From Anaerolineaceae bacterium (GTDB lineage Bacteria > Chloroflexota > Anaerolineae > Anaerolineales > Anaerolineaceae), in assembly GCA_003158355.1 (NCBI GenBank), contig PMIV01000111.1, positions 1 through 5,786 on the forward strand: DNA of 5,786 nucleotides, written 5' to 3'. The notes beneath the pieces were generated by a model, which saw only the letters and a list, made by a program, of their open reading frames with translations, ran no database searches and was not told the origin of the DNA. Each line of letters opens with the position of its first letter. Position 1 is the stretch's first letter. This document shows positions 5,346-5,786 of this stretch, in pieces. Both the position numbers and the translations under genes were made by a program.

Positions 5346-5786
5346 ATGCCAACCCAAGATCAGTTAATTGCAGAACTTACAAAAGTATCCGACCCCGAGT
5401 TGGGTAGAAACATCGTCGAGCTCGGTATGGTCAAAGACCTGAAGATCAGCGAGGCAGGTCTTGTCACTTTCACCCTGGCGCTGACCATTCCCGGCTGCCC
5501 GATGAAGGCTCAGATGGAACGCGACGCACGCATGGCCTTGCTGGCTGTGGAGGGTGTCACAGAGGTGAAGATCACCTTTGGCGCCATGAACGAAGAAGAA
5601 CGCCGCAAAGTGCTGGGCAACGCTCAACCCCAACTGCCCAAACTCAATCAATTCAATCACATTAAAAAAGTGATCGCGGTTCTCAGCGGCAAGGGCGGTG
5701 TGGGTAAGTCCTCCGTCTCGGCGCTGTTGGCTTGCGAGCTGGCACGTGCCGGCAAAAAAGTGGGCATCCTCGATGCCGACATCACC
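5346..5786 (+). CDS. mrp: Mrp/ApbC-family P-loop ATPase, iron-sulfur cluster carrier, with N-terminal DUF59 domain (3' end outside window)
   Basis: The first 147 residues of an Mrp/NBP35-family protein, which holds a 4Fe-4S cluster as a dimer and delivers it to apo-enzymes in the cytoplasm. Residues 1 to about 90 form a DUF59/MIP18 domain with the [14 protein letters not shown] block (17-30) and the conserved cysteine in PGCPM (Cys51). Residues from about 107 start the ATPase domain: [14 protein letters not shown] (110-123) is the deviant Walker A of the MinD/Mrp class, with signature Lys116 and P-loop Lys121, followed by GILDADIT (140-147), which carries the Asp of the second conserved motif. 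The usual GKST is GKSS here. The frame is open to the edge; roughly 200 more residues, including the cluster-binding CxxC, are expected. No Shine-Dalgarno sequence precedes the ATG (ATCCCCT), while a -10-like TACAAT lies seven bases upstream, suggesting a leaderless message. Confidence 0.93.
   Translation, partial: MPTQDQLIAELTKVSDPELGRNIVELGMVKDLKISEAGLVTFTLALTIPGCPMKAQMERDARMALLAVEGVTEVKITFGAMNEEERRKVLGNAQPQLPKLNQFNHIKKVIAVLSGKGGVGKSSVSALLACELARAGKKVGILDADIT

Noticed and set aside
5364..5660. Minus-strand 98-codon frame within mrp
   Set aside because: It lies wholly opposite the conserved DUF59 coding region and has no recognisable features.
4493..5786. Defence-system reading of the nuclease-like gene next to a P-loop ATPase
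   Set aside because: The ATPase is a standard Mrp with DUF59 and deviant Walker A, is divergent rather than co-operonic, and no other defence gene is nearby.

Overview
The window (5786 bp, roughly half GC) looks like an ordinary bacterial chromosome segment with seven protein genes. Two are cut by the window edges. No RNA gene, mobile element, CRISPR array or phage sign is visible. The style of the glutamate dehydrogenase, the DUF2804 protein, the DUF2726 protein and the DUF59-Mrp protein resembles Chloroflexota of the Anaerolineae type. This is an impression from protein sequence, not a database result.

Layout: (1) 1-819, plus strand, the C-terminal two thirds of a glutamate dehydrogenase, followed by a strong hairpin that can terminate transcription in both directions (839-876). 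(2) 890-2763, minus strand, a likely two-gene operon: an alpha/beta hydrolase with a TTG start, then a DUF2804 protein 26 bp downstream. (3) 2890-3594, minus strand, a PlsC-type acyltransferase that appears to be its own transcription unit. It has a terminator at 2823-2855, a candidate promoter at 3719-3747 and a leader of about 120 nt that can form alternative pairings. (4) 3807-5281, minus strand, a likely two-gene operon: a DUF2726 nuclease-fold protein with a C-terminal zinc ribbon, then a membrane-anchored SGNH/GDSL esterase whose stop codon lies inside a terminator hairpin followed by eight T. (5) 5346 to the right edge, plus strand, an Mrp/ApbC-family iron-sulfur carrier ATPase with an N-terminal DUF59 domain, divergent from (4).

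How the genes relate: four consecutive minus-strand genes encode an esterase, an acyltransferase, an alpha/beta hydrolase and DUF2804, which suggests a lipid or ester modification neighbourhood. Terminators and promoters split it into at least two or three transcripts, so co-function is inference. The glutamate dehydrogenase (nitrogen/carbon metabolism) and Mrp (Fe-S cluster assembly) are housekeeping genes on either side. The more unusual signals are regulatory: two genes without a Shine-Dalgarno sequence have a -10-like hexamer placed so that transcription would begin at the start codon, and the acyltransferase leader has mutually exclusive base pairings. I found no clear new multi-gene system.
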